A DNA stretch of 64,000 nt from Toxonevra muliebris. Taxonomy: Eukaryota; Arthropoda; Insecta; Diptera; Pallopteridae. This document shows, piece after piece, positions 10,200 to 22,016 of the stretch (positions are counted from its first letter, which is position 1; every line of letters starts with the position of its first letter). The stretch is taken from the NCBI GenBank assembly GCA_963691655.1, contig OY829328.1:85998400-86062399 (forward strand), written 5' to 3'. Both the position numbers and the translations under genes were made by a program. The notes beneath the pieces are model-generated. The model made no database searches and was not told the DNA's origin. It saw only the letters and a program-made list of their open reading frames with translations.

Positions 10200-11782
10200 A
10201 TGCCATCATCTTTGCTACTTTTTGCTGCGTTCATCGGTTTAATTACTTATCTAATATGGAAAATTAAACGTAGTCTTAATTACTGGCAAGAACTTGGTAT
10301 TGCATGCGAGGAACCTAAACTCTTAATTGGAAATGTAACTGGCTTACAAACCACACGTGCATTTACTGAGATATGGCAAAGTTACTATAACAAATTTAAA
10401 GGCACTGGACCCTTTGCCGGTTTCTATTGGTTTCAAAGTGCTGCTGTTTTCGTGCTCGAGCCTTCACTAATCAAGCAAATATTGATTAAAGACTTCAATA
10501 AATTCACCGATCGTGGTTTCTTTTCAAACGAACGAGATGATCCGCTGACGGGACAATTATTTCTACTCGACGGTCATAAATGGAAGAATATGCGCACTAA
10601 GTTATCGCCTACGTTTACTTCGGGCAAAATGAAACTAATGTTTCCTATAGTGACAAGTATCGGTACTGAATTAATACAGGTTTACGATGAGAAGGTTAAG
10701 GAAAATGCAGTCATTGAAGTTGTAGATATATTGGCACGTTTCACAATGGATGTAATTGGCACTTGCGCCTTTGGCATCGATTGCAATAGCTTGAAAGATC
10801 CAAATACTGAATTTTTGGAAATGGGTAGAAAAGCTTTAGTCGATACGCGTTATGGTAAATTAGGCATTATTTTTCTTAGCAGTTTTCCAAATGTAGCTCG
10901 TAAATTGCACATGAAGCAGACGGCACAACATACTGAGGACTTCTTTTTGCGCATCGTACGCGAAACGGTGACTTACCGTGAAAGAAATCATATCAAGCGT
11001 AATGATTTCATGGATATGCTGATTGATTTGAAAAATAATAAAATGATGAAATCAGAAGATGGTGAAGAAATGACCAATATCACGTTCGAGGAGTTGGCAG
11101 CACAAGCGTTTGTATTTTTGGTAGCAGGATTTGAGACTTCTTCGACCACCATGGGTTTCGCATTATATGAGTTAGCGCAACATGAGGATATACAGCAGCG
11201 TACGCGTGAGGAAGTAACTGATGTATTAGAGCAACACAATCAGGAATTCACGTACGAGTGCATGAAAAAGATGCAGTATTTGGAACAGGTGATATCAGGT
11301 CAGATAATCAAGAATATTTTAACGTAAATACTTTATAAATACATACATCTATTTTATCTACAGAAATTTTGCGTCTCTATACCGTGGTACCGACCATAAA
11401 TCGTATGTCATTGGAGGACTATGTTGTCCCTGGCCACCCAAAGTATGTCATTAAGAAGGGTATGCCCGTGATAATACCCGCTGGTGCTATACATCGCGAT
11501 GAACGTTATTATCCATGTCCGAATGAATTCAATCCGGATAATTTTTCACCAGCAAAGGTTAAGGAACGCGATAGCGTTTTATGGCTGCCATTCGGTGATG
11601 GTCCTCGCAACTGTATTGGCATGCGTTTTGGTTTGATGCAGACTCGTGTGGGTTTGGCTTTATTGTTGAAGAATTTCAAGTTCTCTGTTTGCCCACAAAC
11701 ACAAATACCCATGAAATATGATAAGAAGAAATTCTTGATCGGTTCAGAAGCGGGTATTTACCTGAAGGTGGAGAAAGTGTGA
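10200..11782 (+). CDS. CYP6A-like cytochrome P450 (fourth in array)
   Basis: Complete P450, exons 10200..11298 and 11364..11782, 505 residues, with a 65 nt phase-1 intron. Anchor MPSSLLLFAAFIGLITYLIW; W128xxxR132; AGFETSSTT at 309; heme Cys450 in FGDGPRNCIGMRFG. The K-helix reads EILR instead of ETLR; only the Glu and Arg are essential, so activity should be kept. The middle section (NDFMDMLIDLKNNKMMKS through EFTYECMK) is almost identical to genes one and two, while residues 190-260 differ. AATAAA overlaps the stop codon (11782-11787), implying a very short 3' UTR. It probably arose by tandem duplication with the first gene, its closest relative here. Confidence 0.95.
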
Positions 11783-11787
11783 ATAAA
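11782..11787 (+). promoter_or_regulatory. Poly(A) signal overlapping the stop codon
   Basis: The TGA stop (11780-11782) shares its A with an AATAAA. If used, the 3' UTR would be only some 20-30 nt. There are further AATAAA-like strings downstream (near 12035-12045), so a longer form is also possible. Confidence 0.4.
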
Positions 11788-13568
11788 TAATACCTATGGA
11801 TGTGTATGCAGTTTCTTTCAAAATAATTAATATTTATTTATTAGATTACTCAGAGAGAAATTATTCCACACAAGGCTTTAATTGCCCTATTATAATCGTT
11901 GGTTTACAATGAGAGAATTTTATTCTCCTTTTATGCATGAGCAGTAGAAATAAATATGAACTTTGTTGAAGCGAACTATTTGTACCCACCTTTCAACAAG
12001 GAATTAAAGTTTTTATAGTCATCTATTGTTCACAAATAAAATAATAAAAATATGATTGCTGAAATGAATTTTAATTTTGTGCATACGACCTTGTAATTTA
12101 TTGGTTTTAGCAAGTAAAAAATTTTAAGTCAATTGCCATTACCTGATTTTATGATATTTAATTCTATGTCCAAAATTAAATCATTAGACTTTTTTAACTG
12201 GCAAATACAAATACCGATGAATTTTATTTGCTCTATACATACATAAGTATAACAGTCAGAAAAAATATATGTCGCTTGAGTGATATAGTATGCCCAACAA
12301 GTTGTTAAAAATGGCACTCTATGCATATGTAGAATAAATGTAAACAATATCCTGTTTATGCAAACCCAACTAAGTCTTCAAAACAAAAATTTACATAAAA
12401 TGTTTTCAGCGAAAAGGTGACTTGTCTGGATTTGAAACTAAATGACTTAAATAGAGAATCACTGCAAAGCGAACCGGTTTATAGTTTACTCAGTTTGTTT
12501 GTTTTTGATTTTAGTTCTCTGACAGAGATAACACACATCAGTGTTGATATTTGAAGATTTATCAAAGTACCTAAATTATGCGAAAGTTATACCTATTTGT
12601 ATCCGATTGTACATAAAAGTGGTTTGGTATATTTTTCAACATAATTCAAATATTCTAAGCTGAATGGTATTTGCCCATTTTCTCTCTAAAAATGAACCTC
12701 TGTTTATTCTATGATGAACACCAAATATTTCAGCTCTAATAACCGAAATTCTTGTTTTTTGTGCCTTTTAGAGTTAGCTGTTTTTGTTTTTTTTTGTTGC
12801 TTTTTTTGGAATTCAAAAGCTTGAAATCGAATTTTTTTGTACTTACAATTTTCCCATCTTACCATGAAGTTAACTGTTAAAAAACAAAAACTATAGAATT
12901 ATCTTCCAAGTCTTTGTTTGGTGAATTAAAATCGTTCATTAGGATACATAGAAATTTCCACCATTTCGATTTTTGATTAGAACCCTAGTTTCTGCTACGA
13001 CAGCCCACAAATTTCGTGTTATAATTCATATACTGTGGACTTCCAAGAACGGAAAATTCTTCATTGTACCTAAAATGCTTTGGTAGTGCATAAAGCATCT
13101 TGAACACTAAATAAGTCAAAAAAAGTACAATTGCACCTAAAATATCAACACTGCCATTCATAGCTCAATTAGTTTTGCTGCAAGAACTTGCTTTGTTGTC
13201 TGCCTCTCTCAATTCATTGCTATCATATCAGACTCAATTAGCAGTGTTTTTCAAAATCCGCTAAAATTAAGAATAAAACGCAAATTTTCTTATAAATAAA
13301 GCGTTAAATTTTTTTCTTTATAAAAGTGCAAGAAAACTCAATACATTTAAACTTTTTCACTAACACAGACACACATCTGATACTTCTAGTCAATGAAAAT
13401 TTCTAAGATATTTGAAATTAAAAAAACGCGCTGAGCGCTTAATCACATTTTTTTCCGCGTTTTAATTTTCAAAAAGCACTAAAATCAGCGAGAAAAGCAC
13501 TGAGTTGGCCACACTGTCAATTAGTGATACACAAGACGTACGCCTTGCTGATGATGAGTACATGAGCA
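11788..13568. other. Intergenic spacer after fourth P450
   Basis: AT-rich, stop-dense sequence. I see no gene, paired terminal repeats or coding remnant here. Confidence 0.5.
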
Positions 13569-13676
13569 CACAGTGAGAGACCCCACGTCGAGTTTTTCTT
13601 TCATATGCAGGTATGGGGGTCGGGCGCATACATATAAATGAATGAGCAGAGACTTGGCGTCGGCTCTCTCAGTGTC
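13569..13676. repeat. Short inverted-repeat element, copy 1
   Basis: About 108 bp with imperfect inverted ends: cagtgagagacccc-acgtc on the left and ggcgtcggctctctcagtg on the right. A related copy lies at 53820-53916 with the same ends and a similar internal ttttctttcatatg string, so this is a small dispersed family. No protein is encoded. Confidence 0.5.
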
Positions 13677-13872
13677 TTCTCATTTGCTATTTTCTCTTGC
13701 GGTAAATTCGCAAGTACTTTAGAAAAAAAGAGGCACTTCTGTGGTATTATAAATTATAAAGTAAAATAAAGAGAAATGTTTTCTTTGGAGCATAAAGCAT
13801 AAAGAGAGTTTACTTATAGCCATACCTTAATTTAAGTACCAGCGTCGTTTACCTGTATGTAAATATTTTATT

Positions 13873-14310
13873 AGTGGTCCTCATGAAAGCTCGCAAACTT
13901 GCATACTTATATATGCGTAAATTTGTATACACCGTTTCATGAGTACACTCTGCAGCAGGTCTGTCGTTTTGAGATTTTTTTGTTAAATGAAATTCTTAAA
14001 AAATCGAAGTGATTTTGAAAAAAGTGAAGTGTTTTCTGATGCGTAATAAGAAATTGACATATTTTCACAATTTATCTGGTTTTATGTGCTTAGTTTGCGT
14101 AAAAAAAAACTTTTGGTGGAGCGCTACCGTGTGGCAGACACAATAAGGCTCCGACAAAACTTTTTGAATGAGGGTACATAATTTGTTTTAGGGAATTTTT
14201 CAAGCCAAAAACAAAATGGCAGAATTCTTGGAAACTGTCGCGTTTTTGCATAAAATCATTTAGAAATAAAATTTTCAACCAAATTCTTACGAGCTTTCAT
14301 AAGGACCACT
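13873..14310. mobile_element. MITE-like element, hAT-type features
   Basis: 438 bp bounded by 21 bp inverted repeats (13873-13893 and 14290-14310) with one mismatch, beginning AGTGGTCC. The flanking 8-mers are attttatt and attatatt (7 of 8 match), which would fit the 8 bp duplication of hAT transposons, although AT-rich flanks make chance likely. No coding capacity remains, so it would be non-autonomous. Family assignment is tentative. Confidence 0.6.
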
Positions 14311-14830
14311 ATTATATTTTTAATGTTTCATCAACTAGAAACTTTAAACCTAGTTGATGAAATTTTGATTACCTCACAAACCATTGTTATGTGTTTCCTT
14401 TTTTATTTCATACTGCAGCGAAAACAAATGCAATTTCAATGAATTCATTCTTTTTAAATTAGAATTTGCCTTCTTCCTTGAAGTTTCTAAGTGTCGAGAG
14501 CGATTGACGACAAATGTCGCTTGAGTCTTCGCTTATCGTTTCGGATCATATCTGGTCACTAAATTTTCATTATCTAACATAGGCATTTAAGGGTTAACCA
14601 TGTGTTTTTATCTATCGTAGTACTTACATATGACTGACCCCCATTTTACTTAGTATGTTCATCTGTTTTTAGTTTAGTTTAGTTTTAGACTGGCCCCCTC
14701 TTAAGTAAATATAACCGTTGTTATTCTCGTTGTTTAATGAGGGTGCCCGGGTTCGACGTTCGACATGGTCAAAAATCAAAAATACAGAATTACAAAACTT
14801 CAATAATAACAATTCTCCGTTCGGCTTCGG

Positions 14831-14880
14831 CATAAAACTGTAGGCCTCTTCGATTCATGTAAAAATATAACTCACGTAAG
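14831..14880 (-). mobile_element. Relic related to LINE 3' region
   Basis: The string cataaaactgtaggcctct and the following 30 bases resemble 43534-43585, which lies next to a recognisable LINE C-terminal coding remnant. This is probably an old 3'-end fragment of the same LINE family. The surrounding 14311-15250 holds nothing else I can support. Confidence 0.35.
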
Positions 14881-15252
14881 CCACTCCAAGGGCTGTTGTA
14901 TCATAAAATACTAGGAATAACGATGACTTTTTTCTGTTATTGATATCAACAAATTAAAAGATAGATACTAAAGTTGAATCAATTATAACAATTATTATAA
15001 ATCGATCAACAAACTCATAGGACAACAAGTTTAAAAAATATAAAAATAAGCATACAACTAAATACTACATGTAGTTATCTAGCTATGTCCATAAGCAACA
15101 CAGATACCATACAGTAAATAACGAACCCGTATTGTTATCAGCTTAGAATTTCGCTGTGTCAGAGAACAGCTACGAAAGTTTTAGACATATGACTCAGTTT
15201 TTACATCATCAAAAACACCAAACAATTGCGTTTACTTACTCTGCGCGCCATC

Positions 15253-15288
15253 TATAAAACTATGCGGTAGTGCTGAAGTTTGCTCAGT
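15253..15288 (+). promoter_or_regulatory. Core promoter of fifth P450 (TATA + initiator)
   Basis: TATAAAA at 15253-15259 and an arthropod initiator TCAGT at 15284-15288, with its A 33 nt downstream of the first T of the TATA box. This is the expected spacing. It implies a 5' UTR of about 106 nt before the ATG at 15392, with no intervening ATG other than the coding start. Confidence 0.65.
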
Positions 15289-15391
15289 AAAGTGTGAGAG
15301 TCGTTCTAACGTGTATCGTAAACCGTAAAAAAAAATTCTAAACAAAGCTAATAAAAACTTGTTGATATTGAAAAGAACAAACGTAACAAAC

Positions 15392-16973
15392 ATGTTTGTG
15401 TTGCTAACATTATTTGTTGCGATTATCGCATTGATTTTCGGCTTTCTCCACAATCGTTACAGCTATTGGGAGAAGCGTGGCATACCCTATGAGAAGCCCG
15501 TATTGTTCTTTGGAAACATGAAAGGTTTCGGCAAGACAGTGCATTTCCGCGATATAGAAGAACGTGTCTATAAACGCTTCAAGGGTAGCGCGCCATTCGC
15601 TGGTCTCTACTGGTTCCTAGCGAAAGTGGTGATGCCTATGGATTTGGATTTGATAAAAAATATTTTAATAAAAGACTTTAGCAATTTCCATGATCGCGGC
15701 GTTTATCATAATGTAAAAGACGATCCGCTGACGGGACATCTATTTGCGATCGATGGTGAAGAATGGCGTTCAATGCGTAGTAAGTTGACACCGGTCTTTA
15801 CTTCAGGCAAAATGAAGTTTATGTTTCCAACGGTTGTGGCAGTGGGGGAGAACTTAGCACGAGCCTGTGGTATTCAAATGCTAGAGAATAATGATCATAT
15901 GGTCGAAGTGAAAGAGTTAAGCGCCCGCTTTACCACAGATGTCATAGGTACCAGTGCCTTTGGCATTGAATGTAATAGTTTAGAAGACCCGAAAGCTGAA
16001 TTTCGGCAGCAGGGTCGTAATATCTTTGAAAAGCCACAACATAGCCAACTTGTGCTTAGTATGATTATATCTAATGGTGATTTGGCGCGTAAACTTCATA
16101 TGAAATTTTTTCCGGAATCTGTTACTCAATTTTTCATTGATGCTGTAAGCCGTACAGTGGAATATCGTATTAAAAATAATATTAAACGTAACGATTTTAT
16201 GGATATGTTGATTGAAATGATGGCGAAAGATCAAGGCGTGGATTCGAAGGTTGAATCTATTGATTTATCGAAAGGTTTAACCCTACTGCAGGTAGCAGCA
16301 CAGGCGTTTGTTTTCTTCGTGGCGGGATTTGATACCTCATCTACCACGATGTCGTTTTGTTTGTATGAGCTTGCACTGGATACAGAGTTGCAAGATAAAC
16401 TACGTGCAGAGATTTTGGCGGTGTTGGCTAAACATAACGGCGAGCTAACTTATGAGGCGATGAAAGAAATGATCTACTTGGAGCAAATTATAGCAGGTGA
16501 GTTGTGGAAACATGTATAGTGAAAATTTTCGAAATTAAATTTACTTGCGCTTTTCAGAGACCCTTCGCAAATACCCGGTCGTTCCGCATTTGGTGCGTAA
16601 AACGAAAAATGATTATCCTGTGCCCAATTCCAAATATACCATTGAGGCTGGCACTACAATACTTATACCGGCACACGTTATTCAACATGATCCAGAAGTA
16701 TATCCTGATCCGGAGAAATTCGATCCTGCACGCTTTGAACCAGAAGCTATTAAGAAACGCCATCCATGCGCTTACTTGCCTTTTGGTGATGGACCTCGCA
16801 ATTGTATTGGCATGCGTTTCGGCAAGATGCAAACTACAATTGGCATCATTTCCCTAGTGAAGAACTACAAATTTAGTAAATCAAAACTTACCGATGACCC
16901 TGCCGTACTAAGCAAGAAAAAATTCTTACTAACCACTGATAAGGGGATTTATTTGAATGTTGAACGTATCTAA
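15392..16973 (+). CDS. CYP6-like cytochrome P450 (fifth, most divergent)
   Basis: Complete P450, exons 15392..16496 and 16558..16973, 506 residues, with a 61 nt phase-1 intron. The ATG at 15392 (MFVLLTLFVAIIALIFGF) opens the membrane anchor and fits the family; the frame is open a little further upstream but without an ATG. Key sites: W125xxxR129, AGFDTSSTT from residue 311 (Asp in place of Glu), E369TLR, FDPARFEPE, heme Cys451 in FGDGPRNCIGMRFG. It carries a longer loop before the I-helix (MMAKDQGVDSKVESIDLSK) than its neighbours. It is the outlier of the array, so the duplication is older. It has the clearest promoter of the five. Confidence 0.94.
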
Positions 16974-17131
16974 AAGTAGAAGGCAAATTAACCGTGTTTT
17001 TGTCATTATAGCCTTAAGTTTTTATTACTTACGGAAGGCTTTTTGACTCACTGCTTTGTATTTGCTCAAAATCTTTGTGGATCTACTGTTGCTAGAAAAA
17101 GCATTTTGTTGTTTATATTTTTTGTCAAACC

Positions 17132-17137
17132 AATAAA
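17132..17137 (+). promoter_or_regulatory. Poly(A) signal of fifth P450
   Basis: AATAAA about 160 nt after the stop at 16973, followed by T-rich sequence. Confidence 0.5.
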
Positions 17138-17562
17138 CTTCTTCTTTTTATATCTGCATACATACGTTTCAAGGATATTATGTTTTATGAATGTTAAGTA
17201 TTAAATATTTAGTATATTTTGAATTTTCACAATCTAAAGCTTTTTATTTATTTTTAAATTTATCGTCCACTGATTTGAATAATTTGAGCGCTACTGTTAG
17301 ATAACAAATAAAAAAAATTCTACGTCTATTAATAAATCTTAAGTTTTTTGAAGCTTATCAAAATGTTGTACATAAAATTGAAAAAGAAATTTTAATTATA
17401 CTAAATAATTATAAATGTTTATTTGTAAATAATTACTTCAGTTTAAATTTAATTGCACCCCTATTGCTTTATTTGTTGTGTTACAAGGTAAACTTAAGTT
17501 TTACAATTATTTGTGACTCGATCTCACTGCTTCTATCTCTCTCTCTCTGATTCAAAATTGCT

Positions 17563-17750
17563 CAAGGTGAATTTATGTAGAAGGTGATTGCATAGTTGTT
17601 GTTGTTAGTGTGTTGGTAGTATAAAAATCGCAAAATCAACAACAACAACATGATTTTGACAACTTACTGCTTTTCACCACAAGGGAAGAAGAGGAGAGAG
17701 TTGCTAGTAACTCCACCCTAGTGAACTTCACCTTGAATAAATTCACCTTG
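17563..17750. repeat. Small inverted repeat
   Basis: A 13 bp perfect inverted pair, caaggtgaattta at 17563-17575 and its complement at 17738-17750, brackets about 160 bp that includes a (CAA)n stretch. It could be the core of a tiny non-autonomous element; no target duplication is evident. Confidence 0.35.
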
Positions 17751-17774
17751 GAGTTGCTGATGCAGAACAACAAT

Positions 17775-17816
17775 TCGATGGGCATACGTTGACCCCTCGT
17801 AAGTAGTTTTTCACCA
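17775..17816. repeat. Solo end of the 61.4 kb MITE family
   Basis: Forty-two bases beginning tcgatgggcatacgttgacc match the terminal repeat of the element at 61409-61644 in nearly every position. No matching inverted partner is found nearby, so this is a truncated copy or single remaining end. Confidence 0.6.
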
Positions 17817-20099
17817 ATTATATTCTCTCTCATTGCTGAACAACAAAACACATGACTCTCGGAGAGAGTATGCAGCAACGCTCTCTCTAATCTCTCTATT
17901 TTAAACTAATTTCAGTCATAACTAAGTATATACAGTTGTGGACACTAAAATAGGGTAGCTTTAGTAGTAGTGAATTTTAAACTAGGTAGTCTATATTTGC
18001 CGCGATTTCTTTCGACGCCGGTTTGTTCGTTGCTCTTTTTTGTTTCTTGATGGGTCGATCTGAAACTCCATGACTTCTTGAGCGAATGCTTTATGACACA
18101 GTACAAAAAAATAAAATTTATTTCAATCAGAATAAGTTGATAGAACAAATTTTTTTTTATTGTCTCAGCATCGAAAGTAACCAGGTGCTCAGGTGTTTAT
18201 TTTAGTGTGTTGCAAATTTTGAAGCAAATTATTTTGAATTGGAGGTTTTTTTAGACGCAAAAGGTAATTTTGGTGTTTAAGGAAAATATATCTAAAAAAA
18301 TGTATGTATGTATGCGTAAATACATGCAAATTATTGGCAAATTTATGTGTTTTCCTTATGTAATCATAAACCGTTTGTCTGATCGTAGTCGAATTTGGCG
18401 TAGAGATGCACTTGTATGTATGTCAAGGTGTGGGCAATAAAATGTGACCCTATCTCAAAGTGGGCGTGGCATTTTTGCAAAAATCCAATTTCATCGAATA
18501 TCATATCAAACTAAAGTAATTAAATTTGGTGGCCATGAACTGATCAACAATGAAATATATAAAAAATAATTTATTCGAATCATTCTAAGCAATATCTAAA
18601 AATTAATAAGTATGTAGATATAATCAAGTCACTTAACACAAACTGGTTCTTAAAAATATATTTCATATTGAATTTAACTAAAAATAGCTGGTTAGTTCCA
18701 AATAAGAAACGCTATTAATTTCAATTAATATTTCAATAAAAAAAATGGATTTTTTGGATTTTAAAATGCAAAATTTTAAACTAAAATTAAAAAAAATTTT
18801 CAAGTTTATTTAAATTTTGAACTCAAATTCCACAAAAACTCTCTAAACAAAGGGTCGATCCAAATTACCTCCAAACATCACCTATTATATTTAAATCACA
18901 ACCAAAAAACTTTCATTAATTATAACTATACAGTTTTCCTAAATTTTGTAATTATGAAAACACTTCATTTGCTTGTAATTCGGATCATCGATCCAAGTAG
19001 GAAAATGCATGTTGGTAATTCGGATCGATTTTAAAAGTTCACTTTTATCTTAGCATGCTTTCTATAGCAGAATATTTAGTGAACAAAATTCTATATAAAT
19101 TATATAAATATACTTACCAACACAAAATTTTTAATTGCTATAAAATTTGTGGTTTTTTTATTTCATTTGCTAAGGCTTTGTATACTTTCACTTTTTGTGC
19201 TTTTACTCATTACTGATTAATATGAAATAATTGTTATAAGAAAGGGAAAATAATTCTCGTTCGTCTCGTAAAAAGGAAATAATTAAAATAATACCAAAAA
19301 AAAGTTATTAACAAAACAAAATTGATCCGACTTATATACATCGACCGCTTACGTTATGTACGTATTTTCAAAGCCCTACCTGTACACATATACATGCTAG
19401 AAACACATACCAAATGTAGGAGACCATGCACCATACTAAGCGCATACCTGCCAGTACAATAACATGCTGTAATAGGCCATAACTATCGTTTTATTCACGT
19501 GGGCCTAATTAGGCCCAGGAGGTTATGTTACCGCTTCCCAGAGAGGTGCCCATCCTAGGGTTAAAAGAGAATGGAAAATAAAACAACTGCAGTTTTTGTT
19601 GCTTAATTATCAAAATTACCATAATTATATTACTTAAAAAATAAAATTGAAAACACGAGTAAAAAGATGTAATTTTTAGTTAAAACATAGCACAAATCAA
19701 ATCATAAACATAAAAATTATTGACACATGAATTCAAAATGCAAAAGTACACATTGCTGTAATTAATCTTACTTAATCTTTAAGTAATTTTTCACATAAAG
19801 AAAATATTAATATATAACTTTTAGGATAAACGAAACAAAATCAGAAAAAAATCACATGTATTAGAATTTAGAACGTATATGTTTTTCCCGTGGTGTTCAC
19901 GGTATTTTGTCCCGTGGCTCATAAGGTCTTGAAGATATTTGTTTGATAATTTTTCCTTTAAAATAATTAAAATATCATAATAGTAGGTACCTTAATAAAT
20001 AATAATATGTATATAATAATTTTTTTGTTAGAATCTTAACGATAATTTAGCTGGAAATATCACACATTTAAAGAAAGTGAATGCCAAAAAGCGTCCAAA
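17817..20099. other. Intergenic spacer between P450 array and WD40 genes
   Basis: AT-rich spacer with no supported gene. It contains a perfect 16 bp palindrome, gggcctaattaggccc, at 19501-19516, within a locally less AT-rich stretch (19321-19565). Confidence 0.5.
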
Positions 20100-21953
20100 T
20101 CAGCAGTTGAATGGATAATAGTCAAAATTTATTTCATCATATATAACTGAGGGACCATAACGATTTAGCAAAGTGTCAAGAGTAAGAGGTTTCTAGAAAA
20201 ACAAAACACAGACGTAATGGAAAGGGAAATTACCCAACTATTACAAAACCATAACATACTTACATCATTTATAAAGCTAGGAAATAGAAGTTCAGCTTCG
20301 TCATAATCATTTGTGAATACAACGACGTACTCTGTTGGATGAACTGCGACTTCCACAACCTAAACATATAAAAAAGTTTTTGTCAATTTCTGTTATTGGG
20401 TTTTGAATTTTGGTTTTCCACTCACTTTATGAAAATAGTGAAAGTTTACCAGCGCTTCTGTCTTTTTATCCCAATAATATATATGATTGTATTTCCCACC
20501 AAGTCCGCCATGAGTTGTTACAATGTATTCCGAATTTAAGCCCATGAAATTTGCAGAATTCCTTTAAACATGAGGAAGATGGAGAATTTATATGCATTCA
20601 TATTTACTATTTACTATGTTATATTTATCAAATAAGTTTAGTACTTACCAATTATCGTTACCTGTGAAGCGATGAAGGTATTTTCTGGGGGTATCACTAG
20701 CTTTGTTTTCATAGACATGAGCAATTCGCTTAGAGTAGTTAACCAAAATCTCAGTTCCCGATTTATTGTACTCACAAGTATTTGCATTAAAAGCTCCCTA
20801 TAGTTGAAAGAAAAGATCAAAAACAAAACAATTTAAAAATTACAGTTTAATTAACGGTACATTTTTCCCCACTTACGATGGATATATTGAGTGGACCCAT
20901 TTTATGAACAGCTTTCTTCATGTTACGCTTATCATAGACATAAGCGAAATTATTTTCTCCGCATACGCATATTTCGGGCTTCGAGGGATGATGTGCCACA
21001 TGCAACATTCCAATCTTATCTTTTGAATGTTTATTGATAGCATAACTCTTGTAGTTACGTGTATCTGTTAGGTAGATTCCTTTCTCCCAATTAACACTAA
21101 TTATTTCATTTTCCTTTTGAGGATTAACTACTAAATGATCTAAGCAATCATTTTCGTATTTATGTTTTAGCTTTAAGTTACCAGTTGGCAATACAATACA
21201 ATACATTAACTCCCCAGTATCGGTCAGAACTATTACATCTGAGTAATCAGAGTATTTCAAAAAGTACGCATCTGTTACACATATGCCGGAAAAGTGAAAT
21301 ACCATACTCCATTTTAAATTCGGCCAACAATGCAATACAATCTTATCACCATTTGTTGAACTGCCACAGAGGTAATTCCCTTTCCCATTAAAGTGTAAAT
21401 TGGACATTTTATGAGTAAATTTATAACCTAGAAAACGAATGTTTTCTATAAGATATTGCGAGTAAATTGTATGAGACTTCGCTAAGCCATTTTCATGATC
21501 AATAATTTCGTTGACGGAAAATATGGATTTAGATTTTGGTTTATTGAATGCATCTACCAAACCTCCGACATAACGTAGGGGGTATGGAGTATATAGAGTT
21601 TGTGGCCCAATAAATGGTAACCACGATGAGATATTATCGGCTGAGTCATTTTTGGGCGAGTCCATATCGTCTGAATCCTCACTAGACGACTCATAATCAA
21701 ATGATTCCTCTTCAGTCGATTTATAATCAAATGGCTCAAAATCACATGACTCCTCATCTGTCGATTCCTCATCAGTGGATTCATTGGCAAACGATTTCTC
21801 TTTAGCTTCGATTGGTTCGATTGATACGATTGGTTCAATTGAAACGATTGGTTCGATTGATACGATAGGTTCGATTGATACGATTGGTTTTTTAGCAGGC
21901 GGCTTTAAAGCAGTTTGCCTTTTAATAGGCAATTTTTTATTCCTCTTGCCCAT
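20100..21953 (-). CDS. DCAF8-like WD40 protein, copy A
   Basis: Five exons on minus: 21953..20877, 20797..20649, 20561..20426, 20359..20264, 20192..20100. All introns are GT-AG (79, 87, 66, 71 nt; phases 0,2,0,0), giving 516 residues. The first part (1-110) is low complexity: four PIVSIE repeats at 23-46, then an acidic Ser/Asp/Glu tract. The rest resembles the DCAF8 WD40 propeller: LHFNGKGNYLCGSS, DHLVVNP, HVAHHPSKPEICVCGE, SEYIVTTHGG and WDKKTEALVNF. Two DxR boxes (D297-R299 and D341-R343) are present; in DCAF proteins such boxes bind DDB1, so a role as a CUL4 ubiquitin-ligase substrate receptor is inferred. It is strongly diverged from canonical DCAF8. It pairs head-to-tail with copy B. 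Confidence 0.85.
21816..21887 (-). repeat. In-gene 18 bp tandem repeat (PIVSIE x4)
   Basis: Four copies of an 18 bp unit in exon 1 of copy A encode PIVSIE four times. Units differ by a few synonymous changes. Copies B and C lack it, so it arose after the copies split. Confidence 0.85.
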
Positions 21954-22007
21954 AGCAATGTGTATTTGTATGTGTCTTTTTGAGTGTGCTCAAGGCTTAA
22001 ACTTTAG

Positions 22008-22016
22008 ACCGAATTG
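22008..22016 (-). promoter_or_regulatory. Shared 5' flank motif of copies A and B
   Basis: On minus, CAATTCGGT lies 55 nt above the copy A ATG. The same nine bases lie at 27112-27120, 43 nt above the copy B ATG, within a longer similar stretch that ends in tca-aaaag-acac. This indicates a shared 5' UTR or proximal promoter inherited by duplication. Confidence 0.4.

Noticed and set aside
15359..15391. Upstream extension of the fifth P450 frame
   Set aside because: No ATG exists in this stretch. The ATG at 15392 begins directly with the hydrophobic anchor as in the other copies.
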